A stretch of DNA of 64,000 nucleotides from Microbacterium bovistercoris (GTDB lineage: Bacteria > Actinomycetota > Actinomycetes > Actinomycetales > Microbacteriaceae): assembly GCF_003387575.1 (NCBI RefSeq), contig NZ_QUAB01000015.1:77365-141364 (forward strand). Direction: 5' to 3'. The stretch's first letter is position 1. Each line of letters begins with the position of its first letter. A program made the position numbers and the translations under genes. Below the pieces are notes generated by a model. That model had not been told where the DNA came from and did not search any database. It saw only the letters and a list, made by a program, of their open reading frames with translations. Of this stretch, positions 46,255-55,606 are shown one piece after another.

Positions 46255-46551
46255 ATGCTCACCCTGACCGAGAACGCCAGCACGATCGTGACGACCCTCG
46301 TCACCCGCCAGACCACCGACCCCGGTGCGGGTCTGCGCATCCACCCCACCGAATCCGGTACGACCGAGGAGCCCCGCTTCATGGTGTCGGTCGCGCCGGC
46401 GCCGGAACCCGGCGACGACATCGTCGACTCGGAGGGCACCCGCGTGTTCCTCGAGCACGAGGCCTCCGAGGCGCTCACCGACAAGGTGCTCGATGCCGGG
46501 GTCGACGAGCAGGGAGCGGTGTCCTTCACCCTCCTGCCGCAGCCGGCCTGA
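46255..46551 (+). CDS. HesB/IscA-fold protein without cysteines
   Basis: The 98-residue protein has the HesB/IscA frame: MLTLTENASTIVTTLV, GLRIHPTE, and VFLEHEASEALTDKVLDA. True IscA carriers use three Cys to hold a cluster; this protein has none, so it cannot be a normal Fe-S scaffold. Actinobacteria contain such Cys-free relatives of unknown role. ATG 46255 follows GGAAGGAGAG. Confidence 0.75.
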   Translation: MLTLTENASTIVTTLVTRQTTDPGAGLRIHPTESGTTEEPRFMVSVAPAPEPGDDIVDSEGTRVFLEHEASEALTDKVLDAGVDEQGAVSFTLLPQPA

Positions 46552-46560
46552 ACGTATCAC

Positions 46561-46597
46561 CGGAACCGCCGCCCCCTTCCCGGAGGCGGCGGTTCCG
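46561..46597. terminator. Bidirectional hairpin terminator
   Basis: A 13-bp perfect stem (46561-46573 with 46585-46597) between the convergent IscA-fold and BTAD genes. Confidence 0.75.
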
Positions 46598-46632
46598 TGC
46601 GTCCGCGCCGCGCGCCAGACGGAGCAGGCCCG

Positions 46633-48471
46633 TCAGAGCAGGGTCCGGCCGCGCGCTCCCCACGCGATGTCCGCCCTCGCCCCGGCCCGGCCGAGGGCGT
46701 GGAACGACAGCAGCCGCGCACGCGCGGCGGCGGATGCGTCCGGCCCGTCGTGCTCGGCGGCGCACTCCGCCGCATAGGCCCGCAGCAGGTCGTCCTGCGA
46801 GTACAGACCCGTCTCGGATCTCTGCGCGAGGTGCAGCCTGACGAGCGCCTCCGCATGGCGCCGGACCACCCGCTCCGGCAGGTTGCAGAGCGCGGCGAGC
46901 GCCGACAGGTCGATCTCGGTGCGGGGCAGCAGCCCGAGCATCCGGAACACCTGCGCGGCCTCCGGCTTCAGCGCGGCGTACGACCACGAGAGCTCCGCCC
47001 GGATGTCGGTCGCCGGGCCGTCATCCGCGTCGAGCAGGTCGAGACGGTCCCGCTCGTCGCACAGCTCGGCGAGGAGATCGGCCGGGCCGAGTCCGTCACG
47101 CGCAGCTAGCCGCTGCGCGGCGATCCGCAGCGCCAGCGGCAGCTCGCCGCACACCCGTGCCAGCTCGCGCACCGCGGCGCCGTCCTCGGCCGGGATCGGA
47201 CCGATCAGCTCTCGGAGCAGCGAGACGGCGTCGTCGGGCGTCAACGGCGCCACGGGCACCACACGCGCGCCCTCGCGCGCGACCAGCCCCGGCAGCGCGT
47301 TCCGGCTGGTGACGATGACGGTGCTCGCTCCACCGCCGACGAGCAGCGGCCGAACCTGCTCGGTCTCGCGGGCGTTGTCGAGCAGCACCAGCATCCGTCG
47401 GGTGGCGGTCAGGCTGCGCCAGAGTGCAGCGCGGGCGTGGAGGTCGGAGGGTATCCGCTCCGGCATGTAGCCGAGAGACGCCAGGAGGGATGCGAGTGCG
47501 TCCTCCACCGCGACCGGTGCGTCGTCGCTGTACCCGCGCAGGTCGACGAAGAGCTGACCGTCCGGGAACGCCGCGCAGTGCCGATGGGCCCACGCGATCG
47601 CCAGCGCGGTCTTGCCGACGCCCGCCATCCCCGTAACCACGCGTGGCGCGGACGGGCCGGGCTCGCCGATCAGGCCGATCAGCTCCTGCCGCCCGACGAG
47701 CGGCACCTGCGGGGGCAGTTCAGCGGGTGCAGCCAGCACGACGTCCACCGGCCCATCTCCGAGCGCCTGCGCCTGCGCCTTCCGGAGCGCGGGCCCCGGG
47801 TCGAGACCCAGCTCTTCGCGCAGCGCCACGCGGGTGCGCTCGTAGACGGCGAGCGCGTCCGCAGGGCGGCCGGCCGCGTACAGTGCGCGCATGAGCAGGG
47901 CGGCGAACGGCTCGTGCAGCGGCTCGCGGTCGAGATCCGTCGCCGCGCGATCGATCACCTCGGCGTTGCGCCCGCACAGCAGCTGCGCCTCGCACCAGAG
48001 CTGGATGACCCAGCGCCGACGGTCGCTCCAGCGCAGCACCTCCGCTGCGTCGCCGAGCTCGGCCACGTCCTCCAGCGGTTCACCCCGCCACAGCCCGAGC
48101 GCCTGCGAGGTGACCCGCACGACCTCGTCCGGCGGCATCCGCTCGCCCCGCAGGCGCGCGGTGAGCTGGTCGAACGCGGCGACATCCGACTCGTCCTCCG
48201 CGACCTGCAGCCGATAGCCGCCCGGTTCCAGAGTGAGCCGCGCCGGGTCGTCGAGACGTCCGCGAATGCGGTGCACGGCCAGCTGCAGGCGCGACTGCGC
48301 CCGCCCCGCTGGGTCGTCGGGCCACACGCCGTCGGCGAGGGCATCGACGGGGACGGACCTGTTCACGCGCAGCAGGAGCGTCGCCAGCACGAGTCGCTGC
48401 ACCCGTCCCGGTGGTGTGACATCGGCGCCGTCGCAATCCACGCGCAACGGACCGAGGGTCTCGAATCTCAC
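46633..48471 (-). CDS. BTAD/NB-ARC transcriptional regulator (AfsR/SARP type)
   Basis: The 612-residue protein has an OmpR-like winged helix (1-90; FETLGPLRVDCDGADVTPPG), a bacterial transcriptional activation domain (about 98-240; ALYAAGRPADALAVYERTR) and an NB-ARC ATPase (P-loop GMAGVGKTAL at about 280-289; LVLLDNA). It ends shortly after the NB-ARC, so the TPR repeats of full AfsR are absent. It may switch secondary metabolism or a nearby gene. GTG 48469-48471 has a GGGGGGAAG site and places FETLGPL at the N-terminus. Confidence 0.88.
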   Translation of the reverse strand: MRFETLGPLRVDCDGADVTPPGRVQRLVLATLLLRVNRSVPVDALADGVWPDDPAGRAQSRLQLAVHRIRGRLDDPARLTLEPGGYRLQVAEDESDVAAFDQLTARLRGERMPPDEVVRVTSQALGLWRGEPLEDVAELGDAAEVLRWSDRRRWVIQLWCEAQLLCGRNAEVIDRAATDLDREPLHEPFAALLMRALYAAGRPADALAVYERTRVALREELGLDPGPALRKAQAQALGDGPVDVVLAAPAELPPQVPLVGRQELIGLIGEPGPSAPRVVTGMAGVGKTALAIAWAHRHCAAFPDGQLFVDLRGYSDDAPVAVEDALASLLASLGYMPERIPSDLHARAALWRSLTATRRMLVLLDNARETEQVRPLLVGGGASTVIVTSRNALPGLVAREGARVVPVAPLTPDDAVSLLRELIGPIPAEDGAAVRELARVCGELPLALRIAAQRLAARDGLGPADLLAELCDERDRLDLLDADDGPATDIRAELSWSYAALKPEAAQVFRMLGLLPRTEIDLSALAALCNLPERVVRRHAEALVRLHLAQRSETGLYSQDDLLRAYAAECAAEHDGPDASAAARARLLSFHALGRAGARADIAWGARGRTLL

Positions 48472-48599
48472 GCTTCCCCCCGAAAGCAGATCTCCCGGCA
48501 CGTCCCGCTGCAAGGGGGAGGAAAGTGCCGTGAAACCGGAAGCCATCATCATAGGTCGGCATCGGGGGATGCGCCACCGGTACCGGGGGGATGGGTCGT

Positions 48600-49223
48600 A
48601 TGCCGAGTGTGGAGATGCTGCTGGCGTTCGCCGGCACGTCATTGCTGATCGCGGGAGTCCCAGGACCGTCCGTCGCCTATGTCGTCGCGCGCAGCGCGCA
48701 GCACGGTACGGCGGCCGGACTGTTCTCGATGATGGGGCTGGGCACGGGCGTGGTCGTGCACACCGGGATGGCCGCGGCGGGGGTCGCGGCACTGATCGCG
48801 CTTGTGCCCATGGGGCTGGAGATCGTCGGCTGGATCGGGGCGGGATACCTCGCCTGGCTCGCCGTGCACACGCTCCGGGCACGAAGCGCCGAGCAGCATG
48901 ACGACGGGACGATCGCGGTCCCGCAACGCGGCCGCCTGTTCCTGGACGGGCTCCTGGTCGATGTCCTCAACCCGAAGACGGCGCTGTTCTTCATCGCCTT
49001 CCTGCCGCAGTTCGTCCGCCCCGAGCGCGGGCCCTCCGCGCTGCAGCTGGGCGTGCTGGGACTGCTGTACATGCTCATCGCCGTGACGTGTTACAGCACC
49101 TATGCGGTGCTCGCCGGGCGACTGACCGTGCGTCTGCGCGGCTCCGGCAGCATCCGGAGCCGGATGGCGTTCGTGACCGCGGGGATCTACCTCGTGCTGG
49201 CGGTCGTCGTGCTGGTGGTCTGA
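48600..49223 (+). CDS. LysE-family exporter
   Basis: The 207-residue protein has six helices and the LysE/RhtB marks GVPGPSVAYVVARSAQHG at helix 1-2 and LVDVLNPKTALFFIAFLPQFV. It should export amino acids or derivatives. Start at ATG 48600 matches family N-termini; ATG 48591 adds MGR. It is divergent from the BTAD regulator, which may control it, and its end overlaps the TDT gene by 37 bases. Confidence 0.87.
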   Translation: MPSVEMLLAFAGTSLLIAGVPGPSVAYVVARSAQHGTAAGLFSMMGLGTGVVVHTGMAAAGVAALIALVPMGLEIVGWIGAGYLAWLAVHTLRARSAEQHDDGTIAVPQRGRLFLDGLLVDVLNPKTALFFIAFLPQFVRPERGPSALQLGVLGLLYMLIAVTCYSTYAVLAGRLTVRLRGSGSIRSRMAFVTAGIYLVLAVVVLVV

Positions 49224-50263
49224 GCGCCCCGTCCGCGCAGGCCCTTCCAGAGCACGAGGCTCAGGTGGTGCAGCATCCCGGCGAACACGATCGCCCAGAC
49301 GACCAGCGCGACCGCGACGCCGATGAGCCCGATCTGCTCGACGGCAGGCAGGTCGTCGACGCGCCCGACCAGGATGGACGCCACCGAGAACATGCCCACC
49401 GGGAACACCATCGACCACAGGGTCGGCTCGTACCGCAGCGGCACCCTGTGCACGAAGTGCCGCCAGACGCCGGCGCCGACCAGTGCCGGGATGAGCCAGG
49501 CGCAGAAGGTCCAGAACACGGCCACGGTGGCGGTGACCAGGGGGCGGACCGCGTCGACCATGGGCGAGTTCTCCATGCCGACGACGCCCGAGCCCGCGAC
49601 CACCGCGATCGCCAGCGCACCCATCGTGACCCAGAAGGTCGGGTCGAACTCCTGCGGAGTGATCCCGTAGTGCACGATGCGCAGCAGCACCAGGATCGCG
49701 ACGGCGACGTAGAGGCTGACCCCGACCGACCAGGCCAGCACCGCCAGCATCCCGGCCCAGGGTCCGGCGTCGAACACCGGCTGCAGCTGCGCGATCGCGA
49801 CCGCCACCGACTGACTCGCCACCGCCCAGATGAACCAGCTGCCGTTGGTGCGCGCGAGGACCGGTTTGCCGTCGCGGGTGAGCAGCACCTGCCAGGGCAG
49901 CGCGTAGCCGAACACGAACCAGAGCACCACCGCGAAGAGCAGCATCCACAGGGAGACGCCGGTGAGACCGGCCATGCTCAGCCGCACGGCCAGCACGTCG
50001 CTGGCGGCGATGATCGTGAAGAATCCGAACGCCTTCGACGGGTCGCGCAGGTCGGCGACCAGCTCGCTGCGGAACGCGGACGCCCGCCAGATGTAGAGCG
50101 CCCACAGCACCGCATAGGCGACCACGGCGATCCACATCAGGATGTCGGAGAGCGGCTCCCATCCGGCATCGTGCAGACCGACCGAGATGATGCCCGTTCC
50201 CATGACGAGGGCGAAGTAGCCCGGCGCGAGATGGGCGACGGCGTCGCGGATCGGCGAGGTCAT
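49187..50263 (-). CDS. TDT-family (TehA/SLAC1-like) transporter
   Basis: The 358-residue protein has ten helices and the TDT features [15 protein letters not shown] (about 17-31), [14 protein letters not shown] and [15 protein letters not shown] proteins carry dicarboxylates, tellurite, sulfite or anions. It is coupled to fdhD by a 4-base overlap, so an anion linked with molybdoenzyme work, such as formate, is conceivable but not shown. Confidence 0.85.
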   Translation of the reverse strand: MTSPIRDAVAHLAPGYFALVMGTGIISVGLHDAGWEPLSDILMWIAVVAYAVLWALYIWRASAFRSELVADLRDPSKAFGFFTIIAASDVLAVRLSMAGLTGVSLWMLLFAVVLWFVFGYALPWQVLLTRDGKPVLARTNGSWFIWAVASQSVAVAIAQLQPVFDAGPWAGMLAVLAWSVGVSLYVAVAILVLLRIVHYGITPQEFDPTFWVTMGALAIAVVAGSGVVGMENSPMVDAVRPLVTATVAVFWTFCAWLIPALVGAGVWRHFVHRVPLRYEPTLWSMVFPVGMFSVASILVGRVDDLPAVEQIGLIGVAVALVVWAIVFAGMLHHLSLVLWKGLRGRGAQTTSTTTASTR

Positions 50264-51126
50264 GCCTGCAGGGTATCGCCGCGCGCGGGCTCCGCCACGC
50301 GCACGCGTGCCGGATGCGAGTACACGTTCATCGTCCGCTCGCGTAGGAACCCGACCAGGGTCAGACCGCGCTCCTCGGCGAGCTCTGCGGCGAGCGAGGA
50401 CGGTGCCGACACGGCGGCGAGGATCGGGATGCCGGCCATCACGGCCTTCTGCACGAGCTCGAAGCTCGCCCGGCCGGAGACCTGCAGCACCGTGCCGCCC
50501 AGCGGCAGCCGGTCGTTCAGCACCGCCCAGCCGACCACCTTGTCGACGGCGTTGTGCCGCCCGACGTCCTCGCGGAGCACCAGCAGCTCACCGGTCGCGG
50601 CGTCGAAGAGCGCGGCGGCGTGCAGCCCGCCGGTCTTGTCGAACGCGTCCTGCTGCGCGCGCAGCAGATCGGGGAGGGCGGCGAGCGTCTCGGCGTCGAC
50701 GGCCGCGGCGTCGGATGCCACGTCGTAGCGCGAGATCGTCGCGACCTGATCGATGCTGGCCTTGCCGCACACCCCGCAGGAGCTCGTCGTGTAGAACGCG
50801 CGGGCCTGCTCTGCCGACGGCGGGGCGACCCAGGGCGCCAGCGCGACGTCGAGCACGTTGTAGGTGTTCTCCGCACCTCCGGTGCCCGGCCCGCCGCAGT
50901 GGATCGCCGAGCGGAACCCGGAGCCTTCGGCGATGATCCCCTCCGACACGAGGAACCCCGCGGCGAGCTCCAAATCGTGCCCAGGGGTGCGCATGGTGAC
51001 AGCGAGCGGCGCACCGGCGACGCGGATCTCGAGCGGCTCCTCGACGGCGAGCGTGTCGGCACGACGCCGCGTCCCCGCGTCCAGCGCCACCCTCAGCACC
51101 GAGCGTCTCGTGGTGATCCGTCCCAT
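50260..51126 (-). CDS. fdhD: Formate dehydrogenase accessory sulfurtransferase FdhD
   Basis: The 288-residue protein passes sulfur from a desulfurase to the molybdenum cofactor of formate dehydrogenase. It has [12 protein letters not shown] (the CxxC active site, about 110-121), [17 protein letters not shown] and [13 protein letters not shown]. Length and motifs are normal. ATG 51124-51126 lies 6 bases below TAGCCT. A molybdoenzyme of the FdhF/YdeP type lies 1.4 kb away, its likely client. Confidence 0.94.
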   Translation of the reverse strand: MGRITTRRSVLRVALDAGTRRRADTLAVEEPLEIRVAGAPLAVTMRTPGHDLELAAGFLVSEGIIAEGSGFRSAIHCGGPGTGGAENTYNVLDVALAPWVAPPSAEQARAFYTTSSCGVCGKASIDQVATISRYDVASDAAAVDAETLAALPDLLRAQQDAFDKTGGLHAAALFDAATGELLVLREDVGRHNAVDKVVGWAVLNDRLPLGGTVLQVSGRASFELVQKAVMAGIPILAAVSAPSSLAAELAEERGLTLVGFLRERTMNVYSHPARVRVAEPARGDTLQA

Positions 51127-51132
51127 CGTCCG

Positions 51133-51138
51133 AGGCTA
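51133..51138 (-). promoter_or_regulatory. -10 box of fdhD (leaderless)
   Basis: TAGCCT on the minus strand, 6 bases before the ATG. Confidence 0.55.
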
Positions 51139-52083
51139 CCCCTGCGCCGGATCGTCGCCCAGCGCGGCGAGCAGCTCCGCCGACGGCGCGAAGAACGTCG
51201 TTCCGGTGAGCGGGGTCGAGAAGTCGAGCAGTCTGTCGTGCAGCCCGGGCGGATCGCCGATGAACATGCGCTCCAGCATCCGCTCCAGCACCCACAGCCG
51301 GCGGGTGTACCCGATGAAGTAGGTGCCGTACTCGCCGTGCGCGGGGCGCGCGAACGGCATGTTGTCCCGCAGGATGTCGTGTTCTCCGTCCTCGTCCTCG
51401 ATCGTGGCGAGGGTCTTGTGCGCCTTCTGGGCTTCAGCCGCGGCATCCGGCAGCTCGACGTTGTCGGCCTTGCGCCGACCCATGATCGCCTCCTGCTGCT
51501 CGGTGCTCAGCGCCTGCCAGAGCGACAGCGGATGCGTGTATTTCTGCACGACCACATAGCTGCCGCCGCGGTACGCCGGATCCTCGTCGCCGATCAGCGT
51601 CGACTCCGGCAGTTCGGGACCGACCGGATTGGCGGTTCCGTCGATGAAGCCGAGCAGATCGCGGGCGTCGAAGTAGCGGAAGCCGGACACCTCGTCGACG
51701 GCGCGGACCGCGTCGCCCAGTTGGTCGAGCAGCAGGCGTTCGAACTCGACGCACAGGTCGGTGCGGTCGGCGCGGATGTGGAACAGCAGATCGCCCGGCG
51801 TGGCGACGGCGGTGTGCTTCTCGCCCCTGATCTCGCGGAACGGATGCAGTTCCGAGGGATGCGGCCGACCGGTCAGCTGCGCCCAGATGTCACTGCCGAT
51901 CCCGACGGTGCAGGACAGCAGCGCCGAGGGATCGCGGAAACCGACGGTCTTGAGCAGATCGTCGATACCCGTGACGACGTCACGGACGGTGTCGATCGCA
52001 CCGTCGCCGCCCGTCACGGTGAGCACGAGGAACACCGTCGCCCTGCTCAGCGGCGCATCGATCTGCTGGGGTCCGCCGCTCAT
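51136..52083 (-). CDS. Dyp-type heme peroxidase
   Basis: The 315-residue enzyme is a class B-like dye-decolorising peroxidase. It shows the GxxDG motif GFIDGTANP (about 148-156) with the distal Asp, GGSYVVVQKYTH and HGEYGTYFIGYTR. There is no Tat signal, so it is cytoplasmic or encapsulated; the short C-terminus does not show a clear encapsulin-targeting tail. ATG 52081-52083 overlaps the DUF488 stop (ATGA). Confidence 0.9.
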   Translation of the reverse strand: MSGGPQQIDAPLSRATVFLVLTVTGGDGAIDTVRDVVTGIDDLLKTVGFRDPSALLSCTVGIGSDIWAQLTGRPHPSELHPFREIRGEKHTAVATPGDLLFHIRADRTDLCVEFERLLLDQLGDAVRAVDEVSGFRYFDARDLLGFIDGTANPVGPELPESTLIGDEDPAYRGGSYVVVQKYTHPLSLWQALSTEQQEAIMGRRKADNVELPDAAAEAQKAHKTLATIEDEDGEHDILRDNMPFARPAHGEYGTYFIGYTRRLWVLERMLERMFIGDPPGLHDRLLDFSTPLTGTTFFAPSAELLAALGDDPAQG

Positions 52084-52445
52084 GCCTCGGCCCCGGTGAG
52101 CATCTGCTGCAGCACGGTCGCCTCGCTGATGTCGTCGCGCTTCGAGGCGGTCAGCAGTGTGAGCGGCCCCTCCGCGGCGAGCGCGCGCAGCGAGGCCAGC
52201 GCCTCGGCGTGCTCCGGGTCGTCGAGCTCGGTGCGGTAGCGCCGCGCGAACTCCTCGAACTTCGCAGGATCGTGGGCGTACCACTTGCGCAGCTCGGTCG
52301 AGGGCGCGACGTCCTTGCACCAGTCGTCGAGCTCGGCGCGCTCCTTGCTGATCCCGCGGGGCCAGAGCCGATCGACCAGCACCCGCTTGCCGTCCGTGGG
52401 TTCCGGGTCGTCGTAGATCCGCCGCACCTGCACGTTCACCGTCAT
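52080..52445 (-). CDS. DUF488 family protein
   Basis: The 121-residue protein has RIYDDPEPTDGKRVLVDRLWPRG and DDWCKDVAPSTELRKWYAHDP, and ends LLTASKRDDISEA, the conserved blocks of DUF488 (YeaO-like), of unknown function though often near stress and metal genes. The start has GAGGAGG. It forms a two-gene unit with the Dyp peroxidase and is divergent from the molybdoenzyme. Confidence 0.9.
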   Translation of the reverse strand: MTVNVQVRRIYDDPEPTDGKRVLVDRLWPRGISKERAELDDWCKDVAPSTELRKWYAHDPAKFEEFARRYRTELDDPEHAEALASLRALAAEGPLTLLTASKRDDISEATVLQQMLTGAEA

Positions 52446-52555
52446 CGCGCCTCCTCGTCCCCTCCACAGTGTGCCACTCCGTCACGACCTCGGTGCGGTC
52501 CTGGGTGCGACGCCGAACCGGGCGTAGGGTCGAGCGTGACGGAAGGACGGCGACG

Positions 52556-54919
52556 ATGACGGACACGGCACCCGGGGCCTCTGGCGGCGGCGAACAGGGC
52601 AGCGGCAGCGCGCTCGGGCTGATGCCCGATCGGCCGCGGCAGGGCGGCTTCGGCCCCGCCACCGACCGGTCCTGGTCGAGCTCGCCATACCGGCATCCGG
52701 CCGCGGGCTGGGGAGCCGCGCTCTCGGTCGGCGAGGTGCTGGTGCGACAGCAGCAGCCGGTGCTGGGCACGAGGGCGATGTTCATCATGAACCACCCCAA
52801 CCGCGGTTTCGACTGCCCCGGCTGCGCCTGGCCGGACGACAAGGGCGTACGGCTGGACATCTGCGAGAACGGCATCAAGCACGTCACCTGGGAGATGACC
52901 CGCAAGCGGGTGGGTCGTGAGTTCTTCGCCGCGCACACGGTGTCGGAGCTCGCCGAGTGGACCGACTTCGCCCTCGAGGATCAGGGCCGGCTCACCGAGC
53001 CGATGACGTACGACGCGGAGACCGACCGGTACGTGCCGATCCGGTGGCATGAGGCGTTCGCTCTGATCGCCGCCGAGCTCCGTGCTCTGGAGACCCCGGA
53101 CCAGGCGACGTTCTACACCTCCGGCCGGCTCAGCAACGAGGCGTCGTTCCTGTACCAGCTGATGGTGCGCGAGTACGGCACGAACAACCTGCCCGACTGC
53201 TCGAACATGTGCCACGAGGCATCCGGCCGTGCGCTCACCGCCTCGATCGCCACCGGCAAGGGCACCGCCGACCTGGAGGACTGGGAGCAGTGCGACGCCC
53301 TGTTCGTCCTGGGTGTGAACGCCGCCTCGAACGCCCCGCGCATGCTCACCTCGCTCGCCGAGGCGGTCGACCGTGGCGCGCGGGTCGTGCATGTGAACCC
53401 GCTCGTCGAGGCCGCCTCCACCCGCACCATCGTGCCGCACGAGATCCTCGACATGGCGCGGTTCAAGACCACCGAGACCAGCACCGACAGCCTGCAGGTG
53501 CGCCCCGGTGGTGACCTCGCCCTGATCCGGGGAATGGCCAAGGTCGTCTTCGAAGCCGCTGAGGACGACCCCGGTGTGCTCGACGTCGCCTTCCTGGAGA
53601 TGTACACGACGGGGCTCGAGGAGTACCGCGCGATCGTCGAGGCGACGCCCTGGGATGAGCTGGTGGAGCAGTCCGGGCTGGCCGAGAGCGACATCCGTCA
53701 CGCGGCAGGCATCTACCTGGCGTCCGCGCGCACCGTGATCAGCTGGTGCCTCGGGGTCAGCCAGCACGAGCACGGCGTCGACACCGTGCGCGAGATCGTG
53801 AACCTGCTGATGCTGCGCGGCAACATCGGCCGGCCGGGCACCGGCCCCTCCCCCGTGCGCGGGCACAGCAACGTGCAGGGCAACCGCACCTGCGGCATCA
53901 ACCACAACCCCACCGAGGCGTTCCTGGAGCGGCTCGACGAGGTGTGCGGCATCCGCTCGCCGCGCGGGCGCGGACTCGACACCGTGCACACGGTCGCCGC
54001 GATGCACGCCGGGGCCGTGAAGGTGTTCGTCGGCATGGGCGGCAACTTCGTGCGCGCCGCACCGGACACTCCGTTCACCGCCGCGGGGTTGCGGCAGTGC
54101 AACCTCACCGTGCATGTGAGCACCAAGCTCAATCGCAGTCACCTCGTACATGGCGAGAAGGCACTGATCCTGCCGTGCCTGGGGCGCACCGAGAAGGACG
54201 AGCAGCGCACCGGTCCGCAGGGAATCTCGACGGAGGACGCGATGAGCTCGGTGCAGCTCTCGATCGGCGCACGGCGCCCCGCTTCGCCGCAGCTGCTCAG
54301 CGAGCCCGCGATCATCGCCGGAATCGCCCGCGCGACGATGCCCGAGAGCGCCACGCCCTGGGAGGACTACGTCGCCGACTACGACACGATCCGCGACGTG
54401 ATGGCGCAGGTGCTTCCCGGTTTCGACGGGTTCAACGAGCTGGTGAGGCAGCCGTACGGATTCCGCATTCCGCAGCCCGCCCGCGAGCGCGACTTCCGCA
54501 CTCCGTCGGGCAAGGCCGAGTTCTCGCACGCCCCGCTGCCGGACGTCATCCCCGAGGATGCCGACGTGCTGGTGCTGCAGACCATGCGTTCGCACGACCA
54601 GTGGAACACCACGATCTACTCGAACGACGACCGGTACCGCGGGGTGAGGAACATCCGCGAGCTGATCCTGATGAACCGTCGCGACATGCGCGACCGCGGC
54701 CTCGAGGAGGGAGCCCTGGTCGACATCGTCTCAACCTCGAAGGACGGCTCGCAGCGCGAGGTGCGCGGGTTCCGCGCCCTGGAGTACGACGTGCCTCGCG
54801 GCAGCGCCGCCGGCTACATGCCCGAGCTGAACGTGCTGATCGGCGCGGCCGACTTCAGCGCGCAGAGCGACCAGCCGCTGATGAAGAGCATCCGGGTGCG
54901 GGTGACGCCCGCCGCCTGA
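52556..54919 (+). CDS. FdhF/YdeP-like molybdopterin oxidoreductase
   Basis: The 787-residue protein belongs to the DMSO-reductase superfamily, YdeP branch. It starts with a short Gly-rich region, then MNHPNRGFDCPGCAWPD (about 79-95), DCSNMCHEASGRALT with the probable Mo-ligand Cys, GNIGRPGTGPSPVRGHSNVQG and a C-terminal cofactor domain (QTMRSHDQWNTT). It lacks the usual N-terminal 4Fe-4S quartet. Substrate is not certain; formate or an acid-stress role has been proposed for relatives. FdhD is near. ATG 52556 follows GGAAGGACGG. Confidence 0.87.
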   Translation: MTDTAPGASGGGEQGSGSALGLMPDRPRQGGFGPATDRSWSSSPYRHPAAGWGAALSVGEVLVRQQQPVLGTRAMFIMNHPNRGFDCPGCAWPDDKGVRLDICENGIKHVTWEMTRKRVGREFFAAHTVSELAEWTDFALEDQGRLTEPMTYDAETDRYVPIRWHEAFALIAAELRALETPDQATFYTSGRLSNEASFLYQLMVREYGTNNLPDCSNMCHEASGRALTASIATGKGTADLEDWEQCDALFVLGVNAASNAPRMLTSLAEAVDRGARVVHVNPLVEAASTRTIVPHEILDMARFKTTETSTDSLQVRPGGDLALIRGMAKVVFEAAEDDPGVLDVAFLEMYTTGLEEYRAIVEATPWDELVEQSGLAESDIRHAAGIYLASARTVISWCLGVSQHEHGVDTVREIVNLLMLRGNIGRPGTGPSPVRGHSNVQGNRTCGINHNPTEAFLERLDEVCGIRSPRGRGLDTVHTVAAMHAGAVKVFVGMGGNFVRAAPDTPFTAAGLRQCNLTVHVSTKLNRSHLVHGEKALILPCLGRTEKDEQRTGPQGISTEDAMSSVQLSIGARRPASPQLLSEPAIIAGIARATMPESATPWEDYVADYDTIRDVMAQVLPGFDGFNELVRQPYGFRIPQPARERDFRTPSGKAEFSHAPLPDVIPEDADVLVLQTMRSHDQWNTTIYSNDDRYRGVRNIRELILMNRRDMRDRGLEEGALVDIVSTSKDGSQREVRGFRALEYDVPRGSAAGYMPELNVLIGAADFSAQSDQPLMKSIRVRVTPAA

Positions 54920-54922
54920 GGG

Positions 54923-55486
54923 TCAGTCCCAGTCGAGGTACTCCTCGATGACCACCGCGGTCTCGATCGGATGCGTCATCGGGAAGAAGTGGTCGGCGCC
55001 CTGGATGCTGGTGATGCTGGCGCGGTCGGTGGCCGTGGCCTGCAGAGCCGCACCGTTCGCGGGCGGGGTGACGACGTCCTCGGTGCCCTGGATGATGAGG
55101 ATCGGGATGGCGGGGGCGAGCGGAGTCTCGTCCTCTTCGACGCCGAGCAGCAGCAGACCGTTCACGCGGTCGGTGTGCTCGCCGGCGAAGACGCGGGCGA
55201 CCGTGCCTCCTGCACCGTGGCCGCCGATCCAGGCATCCTCGAGTCCGACGTGGTCCATCACCGCGAGCACGTCCTCGACGCGCTCCGCCACGGTGCTGTC
55301 CTCGGAGCGTGCACCGACACGCAGCACGCGGAAGCCGGCCTCCTCGGCGAGGTAGTGGCCGATGGAGCCGAGCGCCCCGCCGTCCATGCCGACACCGGGG
55401 ATCAGGACCAGCGCGACCGGACCGGGGCCCTCGTCGACGTAGGAGACGGAGCGGCCGTCCGCCTCGAAGATGCTGTTCTCTGCCAC
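54923..55486 (-). CDS. Alpha/beta-hydrolase fold protein lacking the nucleophile Ser
   Basis: The 187-residue protein has LVLIPGVGMDGGALG (oxyanion region), an elbow IGGHGAGGTVAR where GxSxG is expected, GTEDVVTPP with the acid, and GADHFFPMTHP with the His. The elbow reads G-H-G-A-G: the Ser is replaced by Gly, so normal hydrolase chemistry is unlikely. The cap region is short. It has a GTG start after AGGAGGAGC. It may be a binding protein or inactive paralogue. Confidence 0.75.
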   Translation of the reverse strand: MAENSIFEADGRSVSYVDEGPGPVALVLIPGVGMDGGALGSIGHYLAEEAGFRVLRVGARSEDSTVAERVEDVLAVMDHVGLEDAWIGGHGAGGTVARVFAGEHTDRVNGLLLLGVEEDETPLAPAIPILIIQGTEDVVTPPANGAALQATATDRASITSIQGADHFFPMTHPIETAVVIEEYLDWD

Positions 55487-55606
55487 GGGTGCTCCTCCTG
55501 GTGCCGTTCGGGATGTGCCGGAACAACCCTACTTGCCCTCAGCGTCGTCGTCCCAGGCGGCTCGATTAGGCTGGGCGGGCACGAACCCCATGAAAGCGAC
55601 ACTCCC

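Noticed and set aside
54923-55486. Active esterase
   Set aside because: The nucleophile Ser is replaced by Gly, so only a hydrolase fold is claimed.
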